From positions 1-55,615 of the forward strand of contig CAZPQN010000014.1 in assembly GCA_964588795.1 (NCBI GenBank): a stretch of 55,615 nucleotides of DNA, in the 5' to 3' direction. Below the pieces are notes generated by a model. That model did no database searches. It had not been told where the DNA came from and was given only the letters and a program-made list of their open reading frames with translations. Position 1 is the stretch's first letter. Each line of letters starts with the position of its first letter. Shown here piece by piece: positions 34,445-43,657 of the stretch. Both the position numbers and the translations under genes were made by a program. This DNA is from CAZPQN01 sp964588795 (GTDB taxonomy: Bacteria; Fidelibacterota; UBA2242).

Positions 34445-36127
34445 ATGGGACGGAGTACAAAAACAGAGACGGACATTTTAATTGTCGGTGGCGGAGTCAG
34501 CGGTGTTTGTGCCGCAATACAGGCGGCAAGGATGGAAGCGCGCGTCCTGCTCGTCGAGGAAACTCCCTGGCTGGGTGGGATGCTCACCTCCGCCGGAGTA
34601 AGCGCCGTTGACGGTAATCATCTCTTACCGTCCGGGCTGTGGGGTGAGTTTAGGCAAGCGCTCTATGACTATTACGGCGGCCCCCAGGCCGTAGCAACCG
34701 GTTGGGTCAGTCATACGCTGTTTGAGCCGCACGTTGGTGAACGTATTTTGCGTGGTATGGTAACCGCACAGCCTAATATTGTCGTCTGTTCCGGCTTTCA
34801 TATTATTAACGTTTTGAAAGCCGATGATCGCGTTACCGGCGCAGTGTTTGCCGATGAACAGGGCAATCACATGACAGTCATTGCCTGCGTGACCATCGAA
34901 GCGACAGAATTCGGTGATGTGTTACCACTGGCCGGTTGTCAATACCGTATCGGGCGAGAAGCTAGTTGGGAAACAGGTGAATCTCAAGCGCCAGCCGAAC
35001 CAGACGATATAATCCAGGACCTCACGTATGTCGCGATTCTGAAAGATTATGGTACCGGGTCCGCTAGGATTATTCCCGAGCCACCGGGCTATCAGCCGGA
35101 GATGTTCGACGGCACCTGCCGCGAGCTGAGCACTCAACCAAATGAACATATTCCTGATGCTCAGCAGATGCTGAATTACGGGCGCCTGCCGAATGCCAAG
35201 TACATGATCAACTGGCCGCGGTGTGGCAACGATTATTACCTCAATCTGGTAGAAATGAGTAGAGCCGAGCGCCACCGGGCGGTTATCATAGCAAAAAATC
35301 ATACCCTTAGCTGGATCCACTTCGTCCAGACGCAAGGCGGTTTCCGCAACCTCGGTTTAGCGGAGGACGAATTTCCGACGCCGGACCGGTTAGCGCTGAT
35401 TCCGTATATCCGGGAGAGTCGGCGCATCATCGGTCAGTATCGTCTCACGCTTCCCGATCTTGAACATTTTTACGATTCACCCCGCGGCGCCTTTTATCAA
35501 AATGGTATTGCGGTGGGCGATTATCCCTTAGACCATCATCATCAGCAAAGTCCTCGACCAGTTGATGAAGAATACCCGCCGATTTGGGCGTTTACGGTGC
35601 CATATGGCTGTCTGGTTCCCATAGAAATTGATGGCTTATTGGTCGCGGAGAAGAGCATTGCGGTAACGCATTACGTCAATGGATGCACCCGCCTTCAGCC
35701 GGTGGTCATGCTGATAGGACAGGCTGCCGGTGCCGCGGCGGCGTTATGTTTACGTACCAACTGTCAACCGCGGGAGATCAATGTCCACCGACTCCAGCAG
35801 GTTCTATTGGATGCCGGTGCTTATTTGATGCCGTTCAGCGATACACCGGTGACCGATCCGGATTTCCAGGTTTTACAAAAAAGCGGAGTGATTGGTTTAC
35901 TGAAGGGCAAACGTATTCCGCATACCTGGATTAATGAAACAAAATTCCTCCCGGAGAATCAGGTTACACAGATGGAGTTAGAGGAAATCAGCTCAATTTT
36001 AGCGCGGCAGGGAGTACAGTTAGCGCTGGAAGATCTGACGAGGGCGACCCGCGGGTTCACGCGTCGGCATTTGGCACGCTGGATCGACCAGCATTTCGAC
36101 TTGTTTAATGAATTGAAGACTGAGTGA
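34445..36127 (+). CDS. FAD-dependent oxidoreductase (PF12831 type)
   Basis: A 560-residue flavoprotein with the dinucleotide-binding motif DILIVGGGVSGVCAAIQAAR near the N-terminus, then the adenine-binding strand ARVLLVEE, and WLGGMLTSAGVSAVDG. A second conserved block, LLVAEKSIAVTHYVNGCTRLQPVVMLIGQAAG, is typical of the FAD_oxidored family often found in carbohydrate loci and sometimes mislabelled xanthan lyase. No signal peptide is seen, so it is cytoplasmic. It lies 13 bp before a GHL10 gene, suggesting action on the same substrate. The frame opens at 34391; ATG 34445 is preferred. Confidence 0.85.
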   Translation: MGRSTKTETDILIVGGGVSGVCAAIQAARMEARVLLVEETPWLGGMLTSAGVSAVDGNHLLPSGLWGEFRQALYDYYGGPQAVATGWVSHTLFEPHVGERILRGMVTAQPNIVVCSGFHIINVLKADDRVTGAVFADEQGNHMTVIACVTIEATEFGDVLPLAGCQYRIGREASWETGESQAPAEPDDIIQDLTYVAILKDYGTGSARIIPEPPGYQPEMFDGTCRELSTQPNEHIPDAQQMLNYGRLPNAKYMINWPRCGNDYYLNLVEMSRAERHRAVIIAKNHTLSWIHFVQTQGGFRNLGLAEDEFPTPDRLALIPYIRESRRIIGQYRLTLPDLEHFYDSPRGAFYQNGIAVGDYPLDHHHQQSPRPVDEEYPPIWAFTVPYGCLVPIEIDGLLVAEKSIAVTHYVNGCTRLQPVVMLIGQAAGAAAALCLRTNCQPREINVHRLQQVLLDAGAYLMPFSDTPVTDPDFQVLQKSGVIGLLKGKRIPHTWINETKFLPENQVTQMELEEISSILARQGVQLALEDLTRATRGFTRRHLARWIDQHFDLFNELKTE

Positions 36128-36140
36128 AATTTTGTCAATC

Positions 36141-37265
36141 ATGCGCAGAACCTGCTTGCTATGCTTAATCGTATTGAGTTGGTTAAATAGCCTGCAAGCT
36201 CAACCCATCGAATTACGTGGTGTTTGGTTAACTAACGTGGATAGCGAAGTTTTTGATGATCAGGCCAGAATCGCGGAAGCAATGCGTTTCCTGTCCGAAT
36301 ATCATTTCAATGCAGTTTTTCCGGTGGTCTGGAACGACGCCAAAACAGTATTCCCCAGCGCGCTGATGGACTCGCTGTTCGGACTACGGATTAACCCGCG
36401 TTATGAAGGGCGGGACCCGTTAGCGGAGCTGATTGCCGCGGCAGAAAAATATGACATCGCCGTGATTCCGTGGTTTGAATACGGTTTTGCCGCCGCGCAC
36501 GAGAAGCAAGGTGGTTTGTTAATTCAGCGCAAACCTCACTGGGCTGAGCGGGACCACGCCGGAAACCTTCTGAAGAAAAATGGATTTGAATGGCTCAACC
36601 CTTTTCATCCTGAAGTCCAGCAATTCGTTATGGATTTGGTGAGGGAGGTCGTCCGGAATTATGAAGTTGCCGGTGTACAGGGTGACGATCGTCTGCCGGC
36701 TTTGCCCATCGAAGGCGGCTATTCCGATTTTACCCAGCGTCTGTTTGCAGCTGAACATGGCGGACAGATGCCACCTTATGATTTCCGCGAAACACAGTGG
36801 CAACGCTGGCGAGCCGACAAGCTGAACGACTTTACGCGGAGATTTTATCAGGAAGTGAAAGCCATTAAACCCGAGTGCGTCGTTTCCTGGGCGCCAAGTA
36901 TCTATCCCTGGTCGTATGACGAGTACCTGCAGGACTGGCCGGGATGGATCCAAGCCGGATGCGCCGACCTGATCATCCCGCAGGCGTATCGCTATAATTT
37001 GCGCACTTACCGCCAGGTAATCTCAGCATTGACTCCATCAAATTTGAAAATTACCGACGGTAGAGTGTTTCCCGGCGTATTACTGAATCTTGGAGATTAC
37101 ATCATCAGTGAAAAGTTGCTGTTAGCCATGTTGAAAGAGCATCGTCGGGTTGGTTATGCCGGTGAGGTTTTTTTCTTTTATGAAGGGTTGCGCAAAGACG
37201 ATGACCGTTTGGCCAAAGCGCTCGTCAAATCTTATTATGGTGAAAAAGCCCGGCGGCCCTTTTAA
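36141..37265 (+). CDS. Secreted GHL10 family protein, short form
   Basis: A 374-residue exported protein consisting of a signal peptide (ending SLQAQ) and a GHL10 TIM barrel only, without golvesin or sorting domain. It aligns well with the 20105-22090 paralogue (GVWLTNVDSEVF, VVWNDAKTVFPSALMDS, VIPWFEYGFA). At the place where the third paralogue has DGIELDRVRYP it reads AGVQGDDRLPALP, so one acidic residue of the motif has changed. It may be periplasmic or have altered activity. The ATG 36141 follows the FAD oxidoreductase stop closely and the AOX-like gene follows 15 bp downstream. Confidence 0.85.
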   Translation: MRRTCLLCLIVLSWLNSLQAQPIELRGVWLTNVDSEVFDDQARIAEAMRFLSEYHFNAVFPVVWNDAKTVFPSALMDSLFGLRINPRYEGRDPLAELIAAAEKYDIAVIPWFEYGFAAAHEKQGGLLIQRKPHWAERDHAGNLLKKNGFEWLNPFHPEVQQFVMDLVREVVRNYEVAGVQGDDRLPALPIEGGYSDFTQRLFAAEHGGQMPPYDFRETQWQRWRADKLNDFTRRFYQEVKAIKPECVVSWAPSIYPWSYDEYLQDWPGWIQAGCADLIIPQAYRYNLRTYRQVISALTPSNLKITDGRVFPGVLLNLGDYIISEKLLLAMLKEHRRVGYAGEVFFFYEGLRKDDDRLAKALVKSYYGEKARRPF

Positions 37266-37280
37266 AGCAAGGAGAATTTT

Positions 37281-37952
37281 ATGTCCGAAGTAAACCTGAA
37301 ACAAGAACAGCTAGCGTCGCTGAACCGCCCGCGATATTCCTATTCCTTGCGTGCCCGCATATTTTTCTTTTTAATGGATAAGCTCGCCGGCAAGGCGACG
37401 ACACTTGCCAAAACCAAGCTCATCGAGATATTAGCCAGTATCCCATATCGGACCTGGGAAAACCGACAGTACGCCATCCTGACGAAGGATTATGATTTCG
37501 AATCTCGCGTCGGCGATGCTCAGGAAAAAAAGGACTGGAGCCGCGCGGCGCAGGACAATGAGTATCTGCACCTTTTAGTCATCAATGCCAAAATGAAGGA
37601 AGACCAGATTGAAAATCCCTGGTTTCTCCGCTGGGGAATCCCCTTTGTCCTCGTCAGTGGCTATCGCTTTTTTGCCCGGTGCCTGACGCGGATCAGTCCG
37701 CGTCGCGCGTACCTGTTCAACGCCGAATTCGAAGACCATGCCGAGCATGTCTATGCCCGATTCGTCGCCGATCATCCGGAATGGGAAACCCAGCCAGCCA
37801 AAGCGGAGATTTTAAAACAATATGCACAATTGCCTACCTGGGCTGATGTTTTTCGACGGATCGGGTTAGATGAACGAGATCACCGGAATGCCAGTTTCAA
37901 ACTGGCGGGAAAAATGGAAGCGGTCGTGCAATACTATGATCGGGATGAATAA
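37281..37952 (+). CDS. Alternative oxidase-like di-iron protein
   Basis: A 223-residue protein that matches alternative oxidase at every iron ligand: E49 (LIEILASIPY), E94-x-x-H97 (QDNEYLHLL), E151 in FEDHAEHVY and E198-x-x-H201 (DERDHRN). Residues about 22-60 and 115-135 are hydrophobic, as expected for an interfacial quinol oxidase. Alternative oxidase passes electrons from quinol to oxygen without pumping protons. Length is close to bacterial members. AAGGAG precedes ATG 37281. It directly follows a GHL10 gene, an odd setting. A di-iron hydroxylase or peroxidase derived from the same fold is the alternative. Confidence 0.83.
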   Translation: MSEVNLKQEQLASLNRPRYSYSLRARIFFFLMDKLAGKATTLAKTKLIEILASIPYRTWENRQYAILTKDYDFESRVGDAQEKKDWSRAAQDNEYLHLLVINAKMKEDQIENPWFLRWGIPFVLVSGYRFFARCLTRISPRRAYLFNAEFEDHAEHVYARFVADHPEWETQPAKAEILKQYAQLPTWADVFRRIGLDERDHRNASFKLAGKMEAVVQYYDRDE

Positions 37953-37987
37953 AAATTCATCAACAATAATCAGGGTTGGGAGGTAAT

Positions 37988-38170
37988 ATGAACTATAAGG
38001 TTCATCGTCTTGAGGTTGATAGTAAAACCATGCAGGAACAGTTGGAGAAGTTCATCAACCAGTTGCGGGGTGAGGTGATCGCCGTGTTGCCGAATGTCAC
38101 CCCGACATTCCGGTTGATGGGAGCGACGGCTAAAGTTGACTTTCTGCTCGTCGTAGAAAAACTGCGATAG
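37988..38170 (+). CDS. 60-residue conserved-looking small protein
   Basis: A short gene with a strong GGGAGG ribosome site before ATG 37988. The product reads as a compact alpha/beta protein ending in FLLVVEKLR, similar in feel to DUF4177-type small proteins, but I do not recognise a family. It follows the AOX-like gene by 35 bp and probably shares its transcript. Coding is likely because of the ribosome site and regular amphipathic pattern. Confidence 0.6.
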   Translation: MNYKVHRLEVDSKTMQEQLEKFINQLRGEVIAVLPNVTPTFRLMGATAKVDFLLVVEKLR

Positions 38171-38445
38171 CCCATCGGATATATTTTTTCCATTGATTTG
38201 AATTTGCGGTTTGCCCGGTTACCGGAACAGCGCTCGTTATACGGTAGTCTTGCCTTATTTTTTATCTGCAGTCAATACTGCATGGCCTGACAGTGCCGGG
38301 TCAGATAGGACTGTTTGCCCTGCTCTGGACGAGTCTGCCCAAAGGACTGTTACCAAATCCAGGTGCGGAGCCGATATTTTTGTTGATTTTTAACTATTGA
38401 AATGATACTTTAGGGCGTTATTACGATGGGTTAACAAACTCTAAA
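38171..38445. other. Intergenic region upstream of the TonB receptor
   Basis: A 275-bp spacer with no supported gene. It holds a possible promoter for the large uptake operon, with TTGATT at 38383-38388 and GATACT at 38404-38409 (15-bp spacing, weak), and a small dyad CTGAC...GTCAG near 38287-38308. A ROK-type operator would be expected here, but I see no strong palindrome. Confidence 0.35.
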
Positions 38446-41400
38446 GTGATTTACCGACGGAAAAAAATTTGGATTATCGGTTACCTCCTGTGGCTGACGG
38501 CGACAGGGTTTGGGCAGACTACAGGAAAAATCACCGGTATTGTGCACGACCGCATCACCGGTCAGCCATTGATAGGGGTGAATGTAGTCATTAAGGGTAC
38601 TACCTTAGGTGCTGCGACGGATGTTCAGGGTTGGTACGTGGTCCTGAACGTTCCTCCTGGAAACCAAGAACTGAGTTTCACCTATATCGGTTACAAATCG
38701 GTCACGGTGAAGGATGTGCTGGTCCGCATTGATCGCACGACCAGCGTAGAGATTGAAATGGAAGCAGTCGCTCTGGATTTGGGCGAGGTAATCGAAGTTG
38801 TGGCTACCCGACCGATTGTAGAAGCTGACAAGACTTCTTCTTCGGTGCACCTGCAAGCGGATGATATCAATCGTTTACCAATTGACGGCGTGCGTAATTT
38901 GCTGGAGTTGGCACCGAGTGTTAATCGCAACGCCGATGGCACAATCAGCATTCGAGGAGGCAGTGGTTACGAGATAAGTTACAGCGTCAATGGGGTCAAA
39001 TCCATTACCACCAATACGGGAGCCACCGCCTATGGTGGCACCAATGACAAAGGTGACAATGCCTGGAAATACGAATTCAATCCTCTCGCCGTAGCCCAGA
39101 TGGAAGTAATATCTGGTGGTTTCAACGCCGAATACGGAAATGCCCAATCCGGAGTGATCAAGGTCGTGACCAAAGAGGGGGGTACAAAGTTTTCGGGTGG
39201 TTTGCGTATTGAATATCGTCCGCCGGGTCAGTACCATTTTGGCGATTATGTCTATTCGAAGCGTCAACCCGAATGGCAGAGCTGGGGTACGCTTGATCCC
39301 TGGCTGACCAATGACCACTTTGCTTTAGACCCGACCAAATGTACCGGCACACCCTTTTTCGTCAATGGGATACCATACAACTTGTACTTTTACGACCAAA
39401 CCACTCTGGCATATTTGCCATACAGCATTCAGATTGATGATTCCGCCGCGGTCAACAACTACAACCTTTGGCTGAAGAACCACACTCCCGGCGGCGCTGT
39501 CGTTAATCTGGTTGATGGTTTCGACTGGTTTTATCTCGGTGAAGGTGTGAATGCCAGCGGAGATACCCTGCCGCTCTATCGCAAAGTCTGGCAATACGAT
39601 CGCCGGATTAACGGAAACAATATTTTGGGAGTGTACGATTATCGGGAATTGGCCTACACGCGCTATCTTTTCAGTTTTGGGGGGCCGTTAGGGCGGGAGC
39701 GGGAAAAAATGAGTTTCTTCATTTCCGGTGAAATCAAACGCAAGCCAACCCGTTTACCGACCCGTGAGAAAGTTCAGAAGCTGCAGAATCTGGCAATTGT
39801 GTTGACTTATAAACCGAACCCAAAGCACAACTTCAAACTGACCAACACCTTTCAGTATTACCGTTCCGGAATGGGAAGCGGCTCCGATGATATTCGTTGG
39901 GCGGGGTTGTCGGGTTCGACCGGCGCGCGTCGCAAATATACCCTGATTTACGATGCACTGCGAGAAGAAAGCGTCACGGCGCAGAGTTTCAATCATAAAT
40001 ACATTTTTTCTTCACGTTCATTTTTAGAAACCGCCCTGACGCATCAGCAGGAGGTTTTTTTCTCATTACAAATTCCTGTGCCGGGAATTGATAAAGATAT
40101 GCAGTTGGTCTCGCAGGGACGTCAGCCGACGCGTCTGCTTGAAGATCGTGGTGACTGGTTTAAAGCCGGCGAGGATCAGTATCGTGACTATTACACCTGG
40201 TCGAGCCTGTATAATCAGGCGTCCCTGACGGATTATTATGAATTGCGGGCGAATTATTCTGCGCAATTGACGCATACCAATCTGTTCAAAGCAGGACTGG
40301 AAGCCTGGCTGATGGATCAGGATTACAATGCTTCTTCGTCGCTGACGGTTTCCTCTTTTATCTGGCGCACGGGTTTTGCGACCAATTATCAGGCGCATAC
40401 AAAGTATTTAGCCGGTTACCTGCAGGATAAATTGGAATTTGCCGGCATGGTCGCCAATCTTGGTCTGCGGCTGGATGCTTACAACTTTGGCGGCAAGGTA
40501 CCGGTAAATGAATATGAGCTTTTTTATCCGGCAGAGGATGAGGGGTTCGTCCCGACCGGCTTGCCTAACGGCTTGCCGTTTTATAAAAAGTCGAAGACTT
40601 TCATCACCGCCTCGCCCCGCGTTGGTATCTCGTTTCCCATCGCCGAAAGAACCGCTTTCCGTGTGCAATACGGACATTTTCGTTCTCTGCCGCTGATCCG
40701 CCAGGCTCTGGATAATCAGACCAATCACGGTTGGGGTGTTTACGGCAACCCGAACCTGGAACCCAATCTGAGTATCAATTATGAAGTCGGGCTTCAGCAA
40801 AATCTCTGGGGTACGCATCAGTTCGATATCGTTACCTATTACAACGATTTGAAGAATCAGACCTATGCCGTCAGTGTGGAAACGCCGGCGGGAACGATCC
40901 GTCCCAATCAACCGGATTTTAAAGGTACTTATGTAACGTACCGAAATAACAGTTATGGAACCGCGCAGGGCATCGAAATCAGTTTGGCGAATAAAAATGT
41001 CAGCAACTGGCGTTATCGTTGCTCGTACGCACTCAGCCAGACGACTGTCGGCTATTATGGTGTATACTTGCTGAAGGCAGATATGACGGAATTATTGGTT
41101 CAGAAGTACTCCTATTCGGCGTCTGATTATCTGGCCTATGAAGACCGTACGCATCGCTTTAATGGAATGATCAGTTATACTCTGCCCGAGGGCAGTGGCC
41201 CGCGTCTGGCGGGCATTCCGATCTGCGCCAATACCACCCTTAGTTTGATCTATCGGGTCACCAGCGGATTGCCCTATTCCTGGTCACCGGATTTTCAGAC
41301 TGAGTATCGTGTCGAAACCAATCGGCGCTATCCTCTCGAATCAAATGCCGATTTGATGGCCGAGAAACACTTTCCGATTGGCAAAATCAATTTTACTTTC

Positions 41401-41604
41401 AGCGTCAAAGTCCGCAATCTGTTCAATAATCGACAGTTGACTCCTTTTACCAATTCCGAAGAGCTGACCCGCTGGGTCAAGCAAAGCCTGACCTATATGG
41501 ATGCGGCCGCTAATCCCCAACGCAATTATTATGTATTCAACTACTTCCAGACCTACAAGAACATACCGCGGGAAGTCTATTTCACGTTCGGATTCGACTT
41601 TTAG
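38446..41604 (+). CDS. TonB-dependent outer-membrane receptor (SusC-like)
   Basis: A 1052-residue receptor: signal peptide (ending ATGFGQ), an N-terminal CarboxypepD_reg-like domain (about 27-115, GQPLIGVNVVIKGTTLGAAT), the plug (about 120-240, with DGTISIRGGSGYEISYSVNG and FNAEYGNAQSGVIKVVTK) and a large 22-strand-type barrel ending in an aromatic residue (YFTFGFDF). It would import a ligand using TonB energy. SusC-type receptors normally pair with SusD; no SusD-like lipoprotein is present, and a T9SS-secreted protein follows instead. The start is GTG 38446; the ribosome site is weak. Confidence 0.9.
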   Translation: MIYRRKKIWIIGYLLWLTATGFGQTTGKITGIVHDRITGQPLIGVNVVIKGTTLGAATDVQGWYVVLNVPPGNQELSFTYIGYKSVTVKDVLVRIDRTTSVEIEMEAVALDLGEVIEVVATRPIVEADKTSSSVHLQADDINRLPIDGVRNLLELAPSVNRNADGTISIRGGSGYEISYSVNGVKSITTNTGATAYGGTNDKGDNAWKYEFNPLAVAQMEVISGGFNAEYGNAQSGVIKVVTKEGGTKFSGGLRIEYRPPGQYHFGDYVYSKRQPEWQSWGTLDPWLTNDHFALDPTKCTGTPFFVNGIPYNLYFYDQTTLAYLPYSIQIDDSAAVNNYNLWLKNHTPGGAVVNLVDGFDWFYLGEGVNASGDTLPLYRKVWQYDRRINGNNILGVYDYRELAYTRYLFSFGGPLGREREKMSFFISGEIKRKPTRLPTREKVQKLQNLAIVLTYKPNPKHNFKLTNTFQYYRSGMGSGSDDIRWAGLSGSTGARRKYTLIYDALREESVTAQSFNHKYIFSSRSFLETALTHQQEVFFSLQIPVPGIDKDMQLVSQGRQPTRLLEDRGDWFKAGEDQYRDYYTWSSLYNQASLTDYYELRANYSAQLTHTNLFKAGLEAWLMDQDYNASSSLTVSSFIWRTGFATNYQAHTKYLAGYLQDKLEFAGMVANLGLRLDAYNFGGKVPVNEYELFYPAEDEGFVPTGLPNGLPFYKKSKTFITASPRVGISFPIAERTAFRVQYGHFRSLPLIRQALDNQTNHGWGVYGNPNLEPNLSINYEVGLQQNLWGTHQFDIVTYYNDLKNQTYAVSVETPAGTIRPNQPDFKGTYVTYRNNSYGTAQGIEISLANKNVSNWRYRCSYALSQTTVGYYGVYLLKADMTELLVQKYSYSASDYLAYEDRTHRFNGMISYTLPEGSGPRLAGIPICANTTLSLIYRVTSGLPYSWSPDFQTEYRVETNRRYPLESNADLMAEKHFPIGKINFTFSVKVRNLFNNRQLTPFTNSEELTRWVKQSLTYMDAAANPQRNYYVFNYFQTYKNIPREVYFTFGFDF

Positions 41605-41608
41605 TACT

Positions 41609-43636
41609 ATGCGAAAACAAACACCATGGAAAAATTGCCTTCTCGTCAGTCTCTTACTGGCGGGAGGATTCTGTCGATGGCAAACGCGGAGCGAATTGAT
41701 CAGCTTGCAACGTGGACGTTTATGGCATTCCTTTCACAACACTCAGGAATGTCAACCGCTGAAAGACTGGCAAATCCTGTCCTATGGGTTGGACTGGCCG
41801 GGTTATGATCGTGATGAATTAGGCGGCAGTATCGGTGGAACCTACGCTTATCTGACCACCGGTGGCTTTTTTCTGACGGCCTTGCGGACGATCAACCCTG
41901 ATACTGCCTTAGGATGGATGGATTTCGCTATCAACGGCGACCGCAACACGAGTCTGCAATTGGGATTTCAGCCGTTTGTCTCGGTCAAACATGAAAAGAA
42001 GTGGCGCAACGGAGAGAACTACTGGTTAGCGCTCAATCCCAATGAAGCCGAGGAAGTCATTGAATCGGTCTGGGAAAAGGATCCGCAGTACGACGATTCC
42101 AAGACCCTCAATAAAAAATTTCCGGTCACGATCAAGCGCACCGTAAGACAATGGTCAGGAAGTCGGGCAGATGAAGACTATGTCATTATCCGTTACCTGA
42201 TCCGCACCAGCCCGACCGAGACCAAGGGACTGGATAGTGCCTTTATCATGTTTGTTTATGGATTGAATCCGAATGACCGCGGCTGGAATTACACCAATCC
42301 CAATTATTCCTCGGGTGCCCGCAACACTTGCACCAATTGGGATCCCGTCGCAAGGCTGGTTACGGCCTGGGCGGGCGATTTCAAATTGTCGGCTAAGGAC
42401 GAGACCTTCGATTATTATGAAGGTTTACGCTACAACGCCGCGACTCGCCAGCAGGAAACCTTTCATGAATTCATGGCTCCCGGTGTATTAGGTATAAAAT
42501 TTTTAAAAATTTCGCCGGATGCGACCGGGCAACCTAATCACATTCACAAATTCGCCTGGTCGGCCGCACCGGCCTCGAGCGACTACGAAGGTCCCTTTTC
42601 AGGCGTGGCGGGTTTCCAGGAAAAATACGAGGCCTTTCGCGATCCTCTGCGGCTCTACCAGGCGTTCGATAATCCCCAGGATCGCCGGGTTGGTCAGAGC
42701 CGACTTTATGCGACCATTAGCTTAGGACCATTTAACCTGCGGGGACGCGGGCGCGACTCCGTCGAGGTCGTGATCGGTGAGTTCGTCGGTGGCTTAAGCT
42801 ATGAACAATCCTTGATCGAGACCGATGTGAGCAAAGTCCAGGCCGCCGCTGACTCTGCGGTGAATTACCTGAATGCCAGACTACAATTCAACTTTGCGCA
42901 TAATTACCGGGTGCCGATGCCGCCGCCGGCGCCGGACTTTACCATTTACCCTTCACCGACCAGCGGTGTGGTTGCGAACGTGATTGCTTTTTCCGACCAG
43001 GCGGAACGCATTAACGATCCTCATCAGGGTGTTCCCGACCTTGCCGGATATCGGATATACCGCGCGGGTCAATATCCTTTTGGACCCTGGAAAATGATCC
43101 AGGAGATTCCCGCGAAGGATGCCGATTTCTGGAATTCCGATTCGGGTAAATATATTTTTACCGATAATCAGGTTGCCCTGGGATTTGGTTATTACTACTC
43201 GGTCACGAGCTACGACGCCGGACACTCTGCCTGGGCGATAGATCCCGCGGTCAGTGTACCATCGCTGGAATCGTCGGTTTTCGCCAACCGTCGCCAAGTC
43301 GCCTTTTATGGTACTTTGATGCCGACCAGCGGGGCGAATGCATTGGCGCGGGTAACTGTTGTGCCCAATCCATTTTATCTTTCTTCGGGACTTGAAAAGG
43401 CGGGTGACGAGAAGAAAATCCAGTTTGTGAATGTGCCTGCGGTCTGCACTATCCGGATTTTCACCGTGCGCGGTGAATTGGTCAAAACCGTTCGGCATAA
43501 TAATCCCGCTTCGGGAGTGGCGGTCTGGAATCAAATCAGCGATTTCGGACAGTACGTCAAAAGCGGCTTATACTTCTTTCACATCGAAACTCCCGACGGT
43601 CAGCATCAGCAGGGTAAATTGGCGATAGTTAATTAG
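41609..43636 (+). CDS. Secreted protein with T9SS-type sorting domain, unknown function
   Basis: A 675-residue exported protein beginning four bases after the TonB receptor stop. A hydrophobic signal (CLLVSLLLAGGF) is followed by a large domain with no motif I can name. From about residue 450 there is an Ig/fibronectin-like part (PDLAGYRIYRAGQYPFGPW) and the last 85 residues form a sorting domain (VVPNPFYLSSGL, CTIRIFTVRGELVKT, SGLYFFHIET). In FCB bacteria such proteins are often encoded next to a TonB receptor and PorV-like gene, so this may be the surface ligand binder that replaces SusD. That is inference. Confidence 0.8.
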   Translation: MRKQTPWKNCLLVSLLLAGGFCRWQTRSELISLQRGRLWHSFHNTQECQPLKDWQILSYGLDWPGYDRDELGGSIGGTYAYLTTGGFFLTALRTINPDTALGWMDFAINGDRNTSLQLGFQPFVSVKHEKKWRNGENYWLALNPNEAEEVIESVWEKDPQYDDSKTLNKKFPVTIKRTVRQWSGSRADEDYVIIRYLIRTSPTETKGLDSAFIMFVYGLNPNDRGWNYTNPNYSSGARNTCTNWDPVARLVTAWAGDFKLSAKDETFDYYEGLRYNAATRQQETFHEFMAPGVLGIKFLKISPDATGQPNHIHKFAWSAAPASSDYEGPFSGVAGFQEKYEAFRDPLRLYQAFDNPQDRRVGQSRLYATISLGPFNLRGRGRDSVEVVIGEFVGGLSYEQSLIETDVSKVQAAADSAVNYLNARLQFNFAHNYRVPMPPPAPDFTIYPSPTSGVVANVIAFSDQAERINDPHQGVPDLAGYRIYRAGQYPFGPWKMIQEIPAKDADFWNSDSGKYIFTDNQVALGFGYYYSVTSYDAGHSAWAIDPAVSVPSLESSVFANRRQVAFYGTLMPTSGANALARVTVVPNPFYLSSGLEKAGDEKKIQFVNVPAVCTIRIFTVRGELVKTVRHNNPASGVAVWNQISDFGQYVKSGLYFFHIETPDGQHQQGKLAIVN

Positions 43637-43657
43637 AGGTACCGGAATTTTCAACCT

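Noticed and set aside
34445..36127. Annotation of the FAD oxidoreductase as xanthan lyase
   Set aside because: That label comes from database carry-over; the sequence shows a dinucleotide-binding oxidoreductase and no lyase domain.
38211..38393. 60-codon plus-strand frame in the spacer before the TonB receptor
   Set aside because: No ribosome site, no recognisable pattern, composition unlike neighbours.
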